A stretch of 43,984 nucleotides of DNA from Chromera velia (lineage: Eukaryota > Sar > Chromeraceae), in the NCBI GenBank assembly GCA_018398765.1, contig JAHBMJ010000615.1:1-43984 (forward strand), given 5' to 3'. Below, in pieces: positions 1 to 12,200 of this stretch. Made by a program: the position numbers and the translations under genes. Position 1 is the first letter of the stretch, and each line of letters opens with the position of its first letter. The notes under the pieces were generated by a model. The model saw nothing but the letters and a program-made list of their open reading frames with translations. It made no database searches and was not told the origin of the DNA.

Positions 1-107
1 TCAGTCAGTCAGTCAGTCAGTCAGTCAGTCAGTCAGTCAGTCAGTCAGTCAGTCAGTCAGTCAGTCAGTCAGTCAGTCAGTCAGTCAGTCAGTCAGTCAG
101 TCAGTCA
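1..107. repeat. (TCAG)n microsatellite
   Basis: About 26 uninterrupted copies of the tetranucleotide TCAG fill the left edge. The array starts at base 1, so it may continue beyond the window or mark an assembly edge. It separates the ABC transporter exons from any upstream coding sequence. Confidence 0.98.
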
Positions 108-127
108 CACACACGCATGCACACACG

Positions 128-164
<37 letters not shown>

Positions 165-202
165 GGAGAGGGAGAGGGAGAAAGGCACACCCACCCACAC
201 CC

Positions 203-261
<59 letters not shown>

Positions 262-262
262 A
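108..262. repeat. compound CA / GGGAGA / CCCACA / GA microsatellite
   Basis: Consecutive blocks of CA repeats, GGGAGA units, CCCACA units, CA again and then GA follow the TCAG array directly. ORFs across it encode only Thr-His or Cys-Val runs and are not genes. Confidence 0.95.
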
Positions 263-507
263 GCAAGTCTGCCGGAATACAACTCGAGAAGAAAATTGAA
301 GGACGCCACGACGCTGAGGAAGTTCTGTTCCCCAAATGTGGCCTCCCTCTCCTGTTTATTTTGAAGGGATCAATTGTTGGCGTATTTTCTTCCTCGGGAT
401 CTATCTGCATGTCTCTTGGGCACTCACTGATTGCGCATGCATGTACCCCCCAGAACGGAAAGAACTCTCGGTGGGATGCATTTCTTGGTCTGCTGCACTT
501 CTTGCAG

Positions 508-1976
508 GTTTTTGGCAATCTGTCCCTTGTTGCTCCACATGCAGTGGAACAGAGGATCGCTATCCTTGTACAGGTATTAGGGCAAGGCTGCGCGTGTGTG
601 TGTGTAGGGAAAGGAATAAAAGGCAGATTCAGCTGTGTTTCATACGTTCTTCGTCCCTCGACGCTCTTGTTCCCGCCTTCTGACTGTGTGTCTGTGCGTC
701 CACATCCGTGTATTCAGTATTTATACATCTTCTCCCTGTCTCTGTTTTCTCCGTCTGCTTGCGTGCAGTCCCTGATTTGCAACGGCATGATTGCTTTGGT
801 AAAGTCGTTGACGTTCTTCTCCCGAGAACAAGAGGTGGTCAGGAGGGAGCGGCAGAGCAGGCTATACGGGGCCCTCCCGTACCTTCTGGGGAAAGCGCTC
901 GTGGAGACGCCTGTGGACGCTGCGTTTCCTTTTATCTTCGGGTGGACTCTCCATAAACTGTGCGGACTGAAAACGGAGGGGGGGGCACGATTGCGGTAAG
1001 CAAACTGATGGTGTAGATGTTAAGGGGGTTTACGGGGAGAGAACATTATGGAAGTGACTTCAAACAAACAGGCGTTCCGTGGTCTCTGTCCTTCCAGAAA
1101 TATTTCGTGTCTCTGAAGGGATGCGAACATTTCTCTTTGCAGAAATGTACATTCCTGCTGAAATTTCTGTTTGGCTGTTTCTCTTTCCTTGTGCCGTTGC
1201 CCTTTTAGCAGTGAATCCACCCAGCGCATTCAGCTGCTGACAAATGAGCCTGTAGCAAAAGTTGTGGAGGAAGAGCCTTCTTTGAAACTACTCAGAGGAC
1301 CTATCAGGAGGCCCTGGATCTCTCTCGTCAAATGATTTATTTGTGTGTGTGTGTGCCCGCGCGTCCACCTGCATGCAGTTTTGTCGGAACGCTCATCGTC
1401 CACAGTCTGGCATCTGCCGTGCTCGGAATGGCTCTCTCGTCAGCCCTTCCCTCCCCCGAGGTCGCTCTGGCTGTCGGTCCCGCCCTGTTTGTTGTGTTCA
1501 TTCTCCTGGGCGGTTTCCTTGAGAACGAGGAGTTGCCTCTCTGGCTGAGACCCGTCAAGATGGTCTCCACAGTCAACTGGACCTACAGGGCGCTGGCCAC
1601 AAACGAATTTCGGGGCCAGGTGTTCACGCAAGAGGAGGTCAGACCTCCAGGGTTTGCCGGAAAGTTCATCAGCGTCCGGCCCCCCGACCTGACAGGAGAA
1701 CAGGTTTTGGAGCGGCTGGGTCTCACAGGGGAGACTGTATCGAGGCCTCTGAGAAGGCAGGGACTGCTGATGACTGTTGAGCTGCTGCTCTGTCTGGTGG
1801 GCCTCAGCTTCAGGGGACAGAGGAGCGCTATGCTGAGACCACCCACGGCAGACCAAGGAGGTGACGGTAATCCAGGGGACTCTCAGCTTCCGTTGCAAGA
1901 AGGCAAGGAACGTGGACACGGGAGCTGTGAAGGAAAGACCAACAGGCACAATACAGCAGAGTCTGCAAAACACTAG
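508..1976 (+). CDS. ABCG (White-type) half-transporter, C-terminal transmembrane part
   Basis: Membrane ABC transporter of the ABCG/White family, moving lipophilic substrates across a membrane. Three exons are read: about 508-573, 769-995 and 1379-1976. The phases agree: 0 at 573/769 and 2 at 995/1379, where CG plus T makes Arg. The spliced product shows the family's order. RIAILVQ resembles the R-G-LFF segment before the second helix. REQEVVRRERQSRLYG matches the E...RE...G.Y motif, and LGKALVETPVDAAFPF the following helix. A hydrophobic pair then leads to LGGFLENEELPLWLRPVKMVS, NWTYRAL and NEFRGQVF, the classic GGF..N..S.P.WL....S...Y...AL..NEF ending. The tail from about 1690 is hydrophobic and then polar, and stops at TAG. 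The ATP-binding domain and first helices are not in the window. The exact start of the first exon is uncertain (545 is an alternative acceptor). Confidence 0.88.
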
Positions 1977-2646
1977 GCAAAATAGCGGTTGGCTTATGAA
2001 CAGAGAAAATACATGTAATTAAGTGCCAATTTTCAGTGGTTTATTAAATTTTATAAAGTAAAAAAACGGTTGTAGACTTAGTAGTAGACCGTTGTTATTC
2101 AATACCCTGCAAAAATCATTAAATTCATAAATGAATTTAGATGAATTTAAGCAGTGAATTTAGGTGCCAGTGAATTTGCTATGAATTTGTAAATGAATTT
2201 TAATGAATTTGGGGCTTCTTAATTCACTTAAATGCCAGTGTGTTTCGTTTAATTCCATCTAAAATACTGCATAAAAATCCCTATAACATTCTTCAAATTA
2301 AGCTTAGTAAACTTCTATTGCATTTAAAAATTTTCAAATATACAATCCAAGTTCCGTACTAAGTCACACTCTTTCCGTTTAGCTTGGCTAGTAGTTTAGC
2401 TAGTAGTAGCTAGTAGCACTAGTAGTAGCAACTAGAAGATAATGAACACGTACTACTTTCTTAAAGCCTCAAATAAACGTTTTTATAAATCTGTCTTTCT
2501 TTTGTTTTTTCTACTATTTTTATGCTATCAGCTTACTCATAATATGAACATAGAATAACATATTCCGCGTAAACTTGAATTTTGCAATTGCGTCACAGGA
2601 TCGATGCGATTCGGGATTTATTTCTTTGAAAAAAAAAAAGTTTTCA
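1977..2646. other. AT-rich spacer with AATTTA-rich repeat
   Basis: No coding potential seen. Between about 2098 and 2290 the motif (A)TGAATTTA recurs in both orientations. The block begins with ATACCCTGCAAA, the same start as the foldback element at 36666, so it is probably a degraded relative. TAG-rich short repeats lie at 2385-2440. Confidence 0.6.
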
Positions 2647-2890
2647 GATGCATGCTGGGGGCCCCCAACATGTTGGGGAAGGGGCCCCGGCACTCCACTT
2701 CCATGCCCAACAACTTTCCGGGGCCCGATTCAATTTATTCGAAATTCAGATTCAGATCTGACAGACTCAATTTCGTCAGATGTGAATCTGAATTTCGAAC
2801 AAATTGAATCGGGCCCCGGAAAGTCGTTGGGCATGCAAGTGGAGTGCCGGGGCCCCTTCCCTAACATGTTGGGGGCCCCCAGCATGCATC
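2647..2890. mobile_element. 244-bp near-perfect foldback (MITE-like) element
   Basis: The sequence is an almost complete palindrome. The left arm runs from GATGCATGCTGGGGGCCCCC at 2647 to about 2762. The right arm returns from about 2775 to GCATGCATC at 2890, leaving a loop of roughly 12 bases. The arms differ by only a few bases over about 115 bp. They contain GGGGCCCC blocks far more GC-rich than the surroundings, and A-runs on the left face T-runs on the right. This fits a young non-autonomous foldback transposon. No protein is encoded; ORFs across it are palindrome artefacts. Confidence 0.85.
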
Positions 2891-3385
2891 ATTTTTTTTT
2901 TGTCCGAAATTAATTCGAATCAAGTGCTGTATAAATTTCAGCCGAACACGGTATAGAACTTCCTAGAACTTCCTTTTTTTTTTTAGTATAAAATTATATA
3001 AAATACAAAGTGGAGGACAATTTTTTTGATTAAATAAAAGTATGTACATATCAAATCCTATTCAAAAAAACCTATATACTTAAATTCAGTTTTTTTTTAA
3101 AAAAACCTTTTGAATTATAGTAAATTCAGTTCTTATTTTTCTTGTTTTTTCTTGCTTTCCAGGGGTCGTTCGCAAGCTTGCTTGCGTCAGATTTGATCGA
3201 ATTGTCATGAAGCAGCCCGTGCGGCGGCTTGGCCATGCATGCATGGCTTGGCCCGTCGGGCCCGAACATGGCTGAGTGCCCTGTCGACCCTCCAAAATTG
3301 ACAGTGTAGACAGGTAGACGCATGAGGGCTATACACGGAGAGCAACATGGAGACCACCAGCAGAGTTGAAAAATGAAGCAGGCCA
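2891..3385. other. AT-rich spacer
   Basis: A/T homopolymers to about 3140, then more balanced sequence. Minus-strand ORFs here lack splice-site support. Nothing else is identifiable. Confidence 0.5.
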
Positions 3386-4114
3386 TCACAGACCTTGCAA
3401 GATAGTTGGTTGGCTCTTGCTTGCGGGCACCAGTGGCACCTGAGGCTGCCGATACTGTTGGGAGGACTGCAGTCGGTTGGACCAGTCATGGTCGCGCCCA
3501 CACACACATCTCGATAACCAGTTAGTCCGTACAGGACAGTCCTTGACCTTCTCATACTTGCTCTTCCACGGTTCGCTCTTGGGATGGGACTTCCCAAGGT
3601 GCTCACCCTTTGCGAGAGTATCGATTCGATCCTCCCAATATGTACCTCCCTTGGCTGTCTTCAGTATGTGAGAGTAGCATAGGCTCTGTGGGCGAGACAG
3701 CCAACTACTATTACAAACCACCACCAACGTCCAAAACAAAAAAATGAGAGATCAGAGCCTCATCACGAATGATGACGGCTTCCAACACTTTCAATGCTCT
3801 AAGAGAATCATGTTGATGGGAAAAACACGTTTCAAAACGGATTGTGTATATGAAGAGAACAAGAACCGTGAGGCTATCAGTGGTCATCGGTGGTCTCCGC
3901 GGTAGAGACGGAGACCACGGGGCTGGTCTCCATCCAAGGGTGTATATCGGGAACACAGAGTCATACATGCATACATTTTTCCATATTTTTCCTTTGCATT
4001 AGTGTTACATGCACAAGCCATCTCGTGAGCCGTGTCTCCAAATCTATGAGCAGTCTTGAGGTAAATTTGCAGCCGGCATAAGCCAGCCTCAGATAGGCTT
4101 GCAAGAATCTGCAA
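3386..4114 (-). pseudogene. unrecognised gene fragment, probable remnant
   Basis: Three stretches on the minus strand read like protein. About 4110-3950 has a Cys/Lys-rich segment around LKTAHRFGDTAHEMACACN. About 3810-3720 follows a CTTAG acceptor and contains LKVLEAVIIRDEALISHF. 3705-3386 follows a CCCACAG acceptor and contains KGGTYWEDRID and CVCGRDHDWSNRL, ending in TGA. The last two are separated by a plausible short intron (GTTTGT...CACAG). No start codon or family was recognised, and it is flanked by repeats, so a decayed gene or transposon-derived fragment is likely. Confidence 0.35.
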
Positions 4115-4525
4115 TTAAGAGGGTGGGCTAATGTAGGGAGGGCAGAGGGTGGTTGACATCGATACAGTACTAAAAAGAGCTTTCACGTTTTGTGATTTCA
4201 ACATATGAGTTCTGTCTTGTGGTTAGAGAGGCGTTGAGTTCTGTCTGCAGGGATTTTTGCAGGGCGCGGGACTTCACTCTGCTGTTCCTACAAGAACTCG
4301 ATATAATACACATCCTCCACCCTCACCTGCACTTTCATTTCTCCTGTATGCGCTTGTTCAGCTCGACCGCAACCATTGAGCCTGTCCTGCCATTTTTTGA
4401 GCTGGTGAATCTATTACGTCCTATCTGACAGCTGAATCAGCGAACGAACACAGAGATTTCTTGCTTTTCACTCCTGTCTTTGAAGAAAAACCTGTCGAAA
4501 ACAAGCGCATCCCTCTCTTTAAAGC

Positions 4526-6510
4526 ATGGCCTTCGAATTCAAAGTGAACGCGAAATTGGTTCAGTCAGAAGCCAAGGAGCTAGAAACAGAAAATGTTTAT
4601 TTTTTCACCGTGGCTGAACGTACTGGAATGTGCCTCACATCCCTGCAGTTTTCTGGGCACCACCTGGAGCAGTGGCAAAGACGGCGGCGGGGAAGCCTCC
4701 CACCCTCAGGCTAATGCTGCAGAACTCGGCATAACTAAATGGGGCCAGCTCCCTGACTCGAGATGCCATCCTCTCGTCCTTTCCCCTCTCTTCCGAGATA
4801 TTGAAGTATGGCTAGGCTGTTTTGTCTTCCCCTGAGATATCTGTTTTCGTTCCGGAGGCCTGCGTGCTTGGAGAAAACCCCGTTGACAAGTCAAAGCTTT
4901 CAAAGGTGACATGGGCGCTGTCCATCGGGGTGGATTACTTAAGAGGGAGAAGGGCGGGGGAGGAGGATGAATCAGTCGTCTCCATTACACAGGAAGCAGC
5001 CAAGACTCTGTACAAAAACTTGCAACAGTTTCTGGGCTCCCCCGGTCCCGACCCCGTCTCCGAGCAGCAGGGCCGCGGTCTGAAAGGCTTTGCAGTTGCC
5101 AACAGGGTCAAATTTGTTAATGTGACTGTGTACCCGACTAAGCCAATCCGCATCTCCCAGTTGTCAGAGAAGCTCTACAGGAAAAAAATTGCCCTATATT
5201 TTGTGATCGGGCTTGATTGTAAGGATGTCGCGCCTTTTGGTTCGGATTCCCATACTGCTGTTTCCAGTCTAAAATCTGGGGATGTCCAGCCCCAGCGACC
5301 TGTGAAAGCAGTGTACAAGTTTTTTTGTCAGGCCCTATCCAACCTCTTAAGCAATAATCCTGATACCCCCTCCCTGAACCTGTCCGTCAACAAAGACAAG
5401 TATGGAAAGACTAAGTTACAACTCGTCCTCTTCCAGCCGAGTGACACTGCCTCCAGGGATGACAACTTCCGACCCGACGACGAGACGCATGCCCGTCTCC
5501 TGCAGTCACTGTGGGCCGAGAACCTGAAGAAAGATGGGGGCTCCCTTGCCCACCTCAGTTTCGAGTTTTGCATGAATGATGTTGAGGGTTCACTGGAAAA
5601 GAGGGTGGCAGACTTTATGAAAAAAGTCAGAACCGTACTCAGCAAACCCCCCTCAGTAGTAAACATGAGCACACTCCCCACCCCCCCAGGGTCTGACCCC
5701 AACAACAGTAGTAACATCACCTTCATCCTTGACCCCGACAGCCTGTGCAGGATCGCGTGTTGCGGTCGTGAGGTGAGGGAGGGCTCAGAGGCGGCAGGAA
5801 TAGTGGAGACGGTTAGTTTGTGGAGTACCGTCATGGTGTTTGGGGGTGCAATGGAGCAGTATGGCAGGAGGAGGGGGAAGAACGTCAAGGGTGCCGCTGC
5901 AGCTGCTGCCGCTGCCCGCCCAGTTGATGCTTCAAACACACTCCCCACTTCTCTGCCAGCTAGTAGAAGGGCTGCTACAGCCCTCCCTTTTGCCGTTCCC
6001 CTTGCTCTCCCCCCAGCTGGCCTATCTCAAACAGCAGGCGCGGCCGCCGCTGCTTCCTCCAGTGTGTTTCGAAATCCCGGAACCGCTCTTTTCCTCGGAA
6101 GCGGCGCGTTTATAAGCATAACTACCAGCATGGATTGCGAGAAAGAGAAGGACAAAGAGAAGGGGAAGGAGGACGCCGAGAGGGGAGGGGACAAGGGGTC
6201 TTGGGACGAAGGACCGGCATCTGGTGGCGGCCAAAGTGCAGGCTGTGAGGGTCGCCTCCCAGACAAGAGAAGCCGCCCTGTCGAGGAGCCTTCACAGACC
6301 ACAGGAGATGGTGTGGGTGAGGTTGAAGAGGAGAAAAAAGAGGAAGAAGAGGACGATGCAGTCAGTGAGGAAGGAAAGGGGGAAAGCACGGAGATTGGGG
6401 TTCCAAAGCGTCGCAGGCATAGCACCAATGACCCAGAAGAAGGCGGGGGTGAGAGGGCCCGGGGGGGAGCAGATCAGGAGGGGGTGCAGCAGGAGGGGGG
6501 AATGGAGTGA
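4526..6510 (+). CDS. unrecognised protein with Ala-rich and charged C-terminal tail
   Basis: Exon 1 begins at ATG 4526 (MAFEFKVNAKL...). A long second exon opens after a CTGAG acceptor at 4836 and runs to TGA 6508-6510. It enters in phase 0; several weak phase-0 donors in exon 1 (for example at 4559, 4595 or 4610) could serve, so the junction is unresolved. The first about 330 residues of exon 2 look like a folded domain (WALSIGVDYLRG, KIALYFVIGLDC, FMKKVRTVLSKPP), but no family was recognised. After it come two poly-Ala runs (about 5890-5920 and 6040-6060), then a Lys/Glu/Asp-rich stretch with acidic EEEKKEEEEDD and basic KRRRH, a possible nuclear localisation signal. The tail is low-complexity and likely disordered. 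Confidence 0.6.
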
Positions 6511-6926
6511 CCGGCACCGGAATGAATCATGGTGGGAATGGAAGTGGGGGATTTAGAGGAGGTCAGGGGGGGATGCAAGGAGGGGCTGGCACAGAAGCCT
6601 TAGGGAGAAAAACACAACAAACCCCCCAGCAACAGCTCTTTCTGGACGATTCGGCTCCCGCGTCGTCTGACCCTTCCCGTGCAGTTGATGGCACTGGGGG
6701 AATGCTAAACCCAAACCAGGGTTGCGTCTCCCAGCAGCAGACTCGCGCTAGCAAACAGCCCCCCACGAGTTCCACCGATCTGATTCAGACAGGGCCCCCT
6801 CGACAGTCCCTCCATCTCCTCGAGAGGAAGAGGAGGGAGGAGACGCGTCAGAGCAGGGGGGGGATAGGTGCGGCAGTAGAGGGTTCTCGTATGTCTGCTG
6901 AGAGAGAGGCTGAGATGGAGGAGTGA
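6507..6926 (+). CDS. Gly/Gln/Ser-rich ORF, probable continuation of the upstream gene
   Basis: Overlapping the stop of the 4526 gene by 4 bases, a second + frame stays open for 139 codons. Its composition matches the preceding tail (GGNGSGG, QQTPQQQ, then KRRE/REAEMEE) and it ends at TGA 6926. It lacks a convincing ATG. The simplest reading is the same gene continued through a small intron or a frameshift near 6480-6510, where G-runs are frequent. It could also be untranslated purine-rich 3' sequence. Confidence 0.35.
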   Translation: MTGTGMNHGGNGSGGFRGGQGGMQGGAGTEALGRKTQQTPQQQLFLDDSAPASSDPSRAVDGTGGMLNPNQGCVSQQQTRASKQPPTSSTDLIQTGPPRQSLHLLERKRREETRQSRGGIGAAVEGSRMSAEREAEMEE

Positions 6927-9275
6927 GAAGTGCGAGGATGAGGTGACGTATAAGCAAAATGAGCAACACCAGTAAGGGCGGGGGAATGAGTGGCATTTGG
7001 GGGAAGAAGGCTTATTGTTGTTGGTCGTTTGATTAAGTTTTGGTGTATCACTGTAGGATGATTTGGATCTTTCTGGTAGAGCGACTGCAGATCTACTGGC
7101 TTTGACTTTTCACCTGAGATTTTATGGGACAGGTGAGAGAGAGGAAGGAAATGCAACAGCTGCCTCGAGCATCTGATGCATGAGCAGGGAAAAGGAGTGA
7201 GCAGCCGTTGGGATGAGTAAGGGGAAGAGGAAGAGCCTAAGGATTTGCGTTTCTTCTGAAATTGGCAAAAGCGGCGGAGGTGAATGCACGAACAAGGGGG
7301 CTGAACGCGTGTTGGGGGGGTAGGGAAGGAGTTCATCATTCAGTGGCAAATAAATGCTCTAAGTAACGGGAGGGAAGGGGACTTTTTCGTGCTTCTACTC
7401 TTCTCTGTGGGTGGCCTTCGAACGGTCTCCTCTCAATTTGTCTATTTATGCAACTGGTAGCCGGTCAGGAGACATCACTCCCTCCCTCCGTCTCCTTAAG
7501 ACGAAGAAGAGGATCGAAAAAAAGTGCCAGAGAGCACAAAGGACAGGTACAAGAACAGTAGCTTCTTCCATCAGGAAGAAAGGAGAGGATTGAGGAGTGA
7601 GTCGAGCATGGTAAATTAATCTGAGCGATATGCAACGAAGGGGAAGGGTTGGGTTCTGTGATGGATCGAGAAGGGAAAATTCGGTTGCTCGTCGTCGCAT
7701 TGAAGTGTGTTCACAACTTCATCGCTGTTGTGCAATTTCACGGCTTTTTAGTAGGGGGGCCGTTTGCCCTCTGTATGACATGCAATATTTTGATTGTTTA
7801 TAAATAAAGCATCTTCATCTCCGCAAATCAAAGTGACTTGTTAACTCGTGTATGCATCTGTGCTTTTCGATGCCTGAGACTGCTCAGGGAGGTGAGCGAT
7901 AAAGGTACGGAAGAAGTGAGCGGCGGTTGAATGTTTATAAAAGAATAATCTGAGTTTTTTCTTCGCTTTCAATTTATATGGGGGTAGCGAATATTTAATG
8001 CATTATCATGCGAAAGGAATGTCTGCGGAGGAGAGGAAGGCAGTGGAAGGACTGTCAGGGGTGGGGGCAGTTTCACGATGCCATGGCAAATGAGTTATGC
8101 TAAATTGCTAAAAATGATGGAAGGGAAGAAGACGAAAGATTTTCTTTTTTTGTTTTCCGTGATTGGCTTTCGAAAAGTTCCCTCTCGATTGTGTTTTTCT
8201 AACCATCATAATTCATCGTATTTTATTTAATTCTCAAGTGGCAGCTGAGATAACGCCCCCTCTTCCTTCTGAAAAAGACAAGAGAAAAGAGGTGGAGGGC
8301 AGCAACGAGAGATACAAAGGGAACAGCTGCAAGAGCAGGAGTTTCCTCTGTGGATGTTTTAAGGAAGAGACGGTAGGTGACTGGGGAGTACGCTTATTAG
8401 GTATAGGGTGAATGAAACTAGGAATAAAACTGCGTGACATGCACGTGTTGCATACTAGGTTGCATAGCGATAGCATAGAAAGTTCCTGACCTAGCAATTT
8501 ACTGTTAATGCCGCAGTCCTAGGCCGCAATCATGCGCGCAGTATGACTTTGACACTTTAATTGTGACAGCAAGTCAAATTAGAAGTCAACTTAGTCAAAG
8601 TATATAAAATTGACCATCAAATATGGCGTCTTTTTGGTTAGTGATTGCTAAGCCTAGTGTTAAGCAGCTAGGCTAAGCAGATTGTTGTAGACTTTTATAG
8701 TGATTGTTTTATGTGGAATTCTTCTTATAATAAAAAATTTTATTATATTAATGTTATGTTATGCTATACTATTTAAAAATCTATTTTTATCTTATTTGAA
8801 TCATTCACTCATTCATTATTGTCATCGACTATTAGATTTACTAGTACAAAGCATATAAAATTCTAGATAAAATCATTGTATATATATCAAACCATAGTTA
8901 TTGAATTTAATTTCATAAAAAAAATGGATAGATTATCTCAAACTTCATATCATAATTTATAACTCAATCCCTAGCTCCATCCAGGGTTTGACATCAATTA
9001 ATTAATGAATTAATCAGTAACAGGATGTCGATCTAAGTATTAAAGTATATTGTGTACGTCTAGCTGCCAGTGGAGTACGTCTTCAAAAAAGTTCTGCAGT
9101 AAAGACACTGTAAGATCGAGACATCCATGTGACTTGTATAATTTGAGTGATACTGCCTCTGCAGTGCCTTCATTTTCTTTTTTTTTTACTTTTTTTCAAG
9201 ATTGAACACAGTGGAGTCTCATTTGAGCCGCTGTCCCGCAATTCACCTTCCCCCCTATATTTTTGCTCTTGCGAG
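6927..9275. other. 2.3-kb region without a clear gene; diverged internal duplication
   Basis: Two blocks, about 7321-7590 and 8085-8370, resemble each other. Each has a GGCAAAT start, a purine-rich run, TGGC(C/T)TTCGAA followed by a TCC(C/T)CTC pyrimidine stretch, and then AAGA-rich sequence. Short ORFs starting MAFE occur in both, echoing the MAFE start at 4526, so they may be decayed duplicates of that gene's 5' end. AATAAA at about 7803 could be a poly(A) signal. A hairpin with 12-bp arms (one mismatch) lies at 8646-8679. 8.7-9.1 kb is AT-rich. Confidence 0.4.
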
Positions 9276-12200
9276 TCAAGTTGCAACAGCATGAACATTT
9301 CCCCGGCTATTCGAATTGTCTTGGATGTGTTCAACTGGCAGCCTAGGCAGTTTTCCTTCTGACTTCGCGCGGCCCACCAAATCTTTCACATCTGACTCAA
9401 ACTGCTTTCTGTTGATCTCGAAGACCAATCCCTCCTGCCCTTTCAAGTGCAGATGAGACAAATTCCGAAGCGTCGCTGGAGTGAGAGTGTCAAAGAAGAC
9501 AGAGAGGCCCTCAACCGTGATCCGGTTGCACCCCAAATCAAGGCGCTTCAGCTTTGAGCATATGTGCGCTCTGAAGACCGCCCCCAGCTTTCGAAGCAAA
9601 GGGTCGTCTATCTCGCACTTGGACAGATCGAGTAATTCTAGGTGGGAAAACTTACTCCCCGATACCCCCCCTCCGCTTTCTGCGAGGGAGATTAGCGCTT
9701 CCTCTCCCAGACGCCCCCCTTTCAGAGAGAGAACTCTCATGCAAGAAGGGAGACCTGCCTCACTTTCGGCCAGGGCTTTGAGCAGGGGGCCAGCACTTAC
9801 CCCCATCTGACCACTACTACACCGGAGACGGAAGTCTATGGACAGCAGACCGGAAGGGAACCCCCCTCCCCTCACACCCTCTCCCAGGCGCTTCACCCCC
9901 TCATCATCAAGCAGCAAGTGTGAAGGCTTCACATACTCCAAGGAGGGGAGTTTGCCCGATCCAAGGGCGACCGCAACAGCTGCCCCCGCATCAAGAATAC
10001 CTGGACCGTCAAGATTCATTCGTCTGAGTTTCGGTAGCCCTCTCTCGCTTTCGACAATCGCATCAATCACCTCCTCCCACACTTCTTTCCTAACACTCTC
10101 ATCCCCCCTCAGCTCCAAAAAGGTAAGGTTCTCCAACCACCCCCCCCTGAGAGCGCCTGCAAGTCCCCTGAACCCTGCTGCATCAGAGTCACTGACGAGA
10201 TCTGAAGGAAACAGAAAAGTCAGAACTTCTCTAGGCAACTTGCCGGATGCAAACGCGGCTACTATGGCTGCTCCTGCACCTAGAATGTCGGGGCCTTCGA
10301 GCCTGATTCGACTCAGATTCGGTAACCCTTTCTCACTCTCCGCAATTGCCCGCGTCAACTCTTTGAAAACGTCCCCTCCCGCATTCCCACACCCGAACAA
10401 GTCGAGAGAAGCCATCTTCTCGAGCACCCCCCCTCTAATAGCGCCTGCAAGTCCTTTCAATCCTGCTGCATCGGCTGTACAGATAAGGTGGGAAGGGAAC
10501 AAATTAGTGAAAAGATTTCTGGGGATCTTCCCAAACGCAAGAGCGGCTGCTATGGCTGCCCCTGCAAACATAATGTTGGTGCCTCCAAAATTGATCAGTG
10601 TGAGGTTTGGAAGCCCCTTCTCACTCTCTGCAATCGCCTGCAACACCTCTCCCAACACTTTCCCTCCTGCATTCCCTCCACCCCCCAACGCAAGAGATGT
10701 CACGTGCTCTAGTGCCCCCCCCCTCGCAGCCGCTGCAATGCCTCCTATCGACGCCCCTTCATACAGGGTAAGGAATAAATGCGAAGGAAAGAGACCACGG
10801 AGAGCCTGTGCGGGCAGTTTGCCGGATGTGAGAGGGGGTGCTATAGCTGCCCCTGCCCTCAAAACGTGTGTGGCTTGAAGATCTAGAGTCTTCAGATTCG
10901 GCAACCCCCTTTCACTTTCATTGATAGATAGCATAAATTCCCCCCATGCCTCTCCCCCCACATTCCCATTCCAACTCAAATCTAGTGACGAGACACAAAA
11001 AAGAGTATCCTCTCTGACGGCCTCTGCAAGGCGTCTCACTCCATCGTCATCTAGATCGGAACGGAACAAGTTGATTCTAGAAAGGCCCCCCAATTTTCCT
11101 GAAAGGAGGGCAGTGCCTAGTGCTGCCACCCCCTTCCCTGCCCTGCTCTTTTGGAGATACAAATCAGCAAGAAGGGGCCACCCCTCTTCACTCTCACTCA
11201 CTGCACCCATCAGAGCCTCCATCCCTGCGCTTCCAAAACCCCCATTCTTGCTCATCTCAAGCCTTCGAAGTCCACTCAAAATTCCGACCCTGACTCCCTG
11301 TGCCAGCATTGCGAGGTCTGCATCTGTCAAAATGAATCGGACAAATGCGAGATCGCTCAGAAACGGAAGCTTGACTCTACTGAGGGCGGCAAGGAAAGCC
11401 TCCTTTCCCTCTCTAACGGTCTCTCCCACGTCAGAATCCTCCCACCCGTTGCCTCCGAAGTCATTCACAAGGCGAATCTTTTGAAGCGAGCTCAAACGCC
11501 CCATCTGAATCGCCTCCCCCATCAAACTCAATCCTTCGTTGATCTCTTCTTCATCGCTATGCCCACTTTCAGCCAGGGGGCACCAATCAAGGGACAATTT
11601 GAGACCTCCAAACTTGGGTGCCTCCGCAGCGCCTACCAGCGCTTCTAAGAAGGCATTAACTTGGTGATGGCGAAGCTCAAGCTGGAGCCCCAAATTGCTC
11701 AGGGGTGTGTGTTCGGCAGCGACTGCACGCACTGTCTCTTCATCAAGAGACTCAGCGCGTAAATCGAGACACACATAGAGGTGGGGGGGGCGCTCTGGTG
11801 CCTTGAGTCCATTCAAGAAGAGTCTCAACATTTCTTTATCTATGCGCCGCCCAAGCCGCCTAAAGGCGTATTGTAAAAGACTTAATTCCCTCAAATTAGG
11901 AACAAACTCCTCCCGCAAAGCCCCCCCCAGAGGGCCTAGACACAGACCCACCCACTCATTGTCCTGCATGTCTAGTGTCTCAAGCTTCGGTACCCTCCCG
12001 CTTTTCATCGTGTCAGCAATGCTTTGAATAGCGCCGTCCGAGAGCCCGCACTTTCGGAGCAACAGCACACGGATTTCGGGCAGACACGCACAAAGCTCTC
12101 CTACCACCACAGCCCGGCTCCCTTCTCCCACAAGTTGATTTTCTGATAGATTCAGAGTCTCGCTCGACCTTCAGCCCCCTATCCTCCGTTGCTCTGCAGA

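Noticed and set aside
97-518. ORFs of Thr-His, Cys-Val and Ser-Leu runs on both strands
   Set aside because: They are translations of CA/GA microsatellites with no splice or composition support.
9838-11648. Long + strand ORFs opposite the LRR exon
   Set aside because: They are Ser/Pro-rich shadows of the LRR codons; the minus strand shows the LRR consensus throughout.
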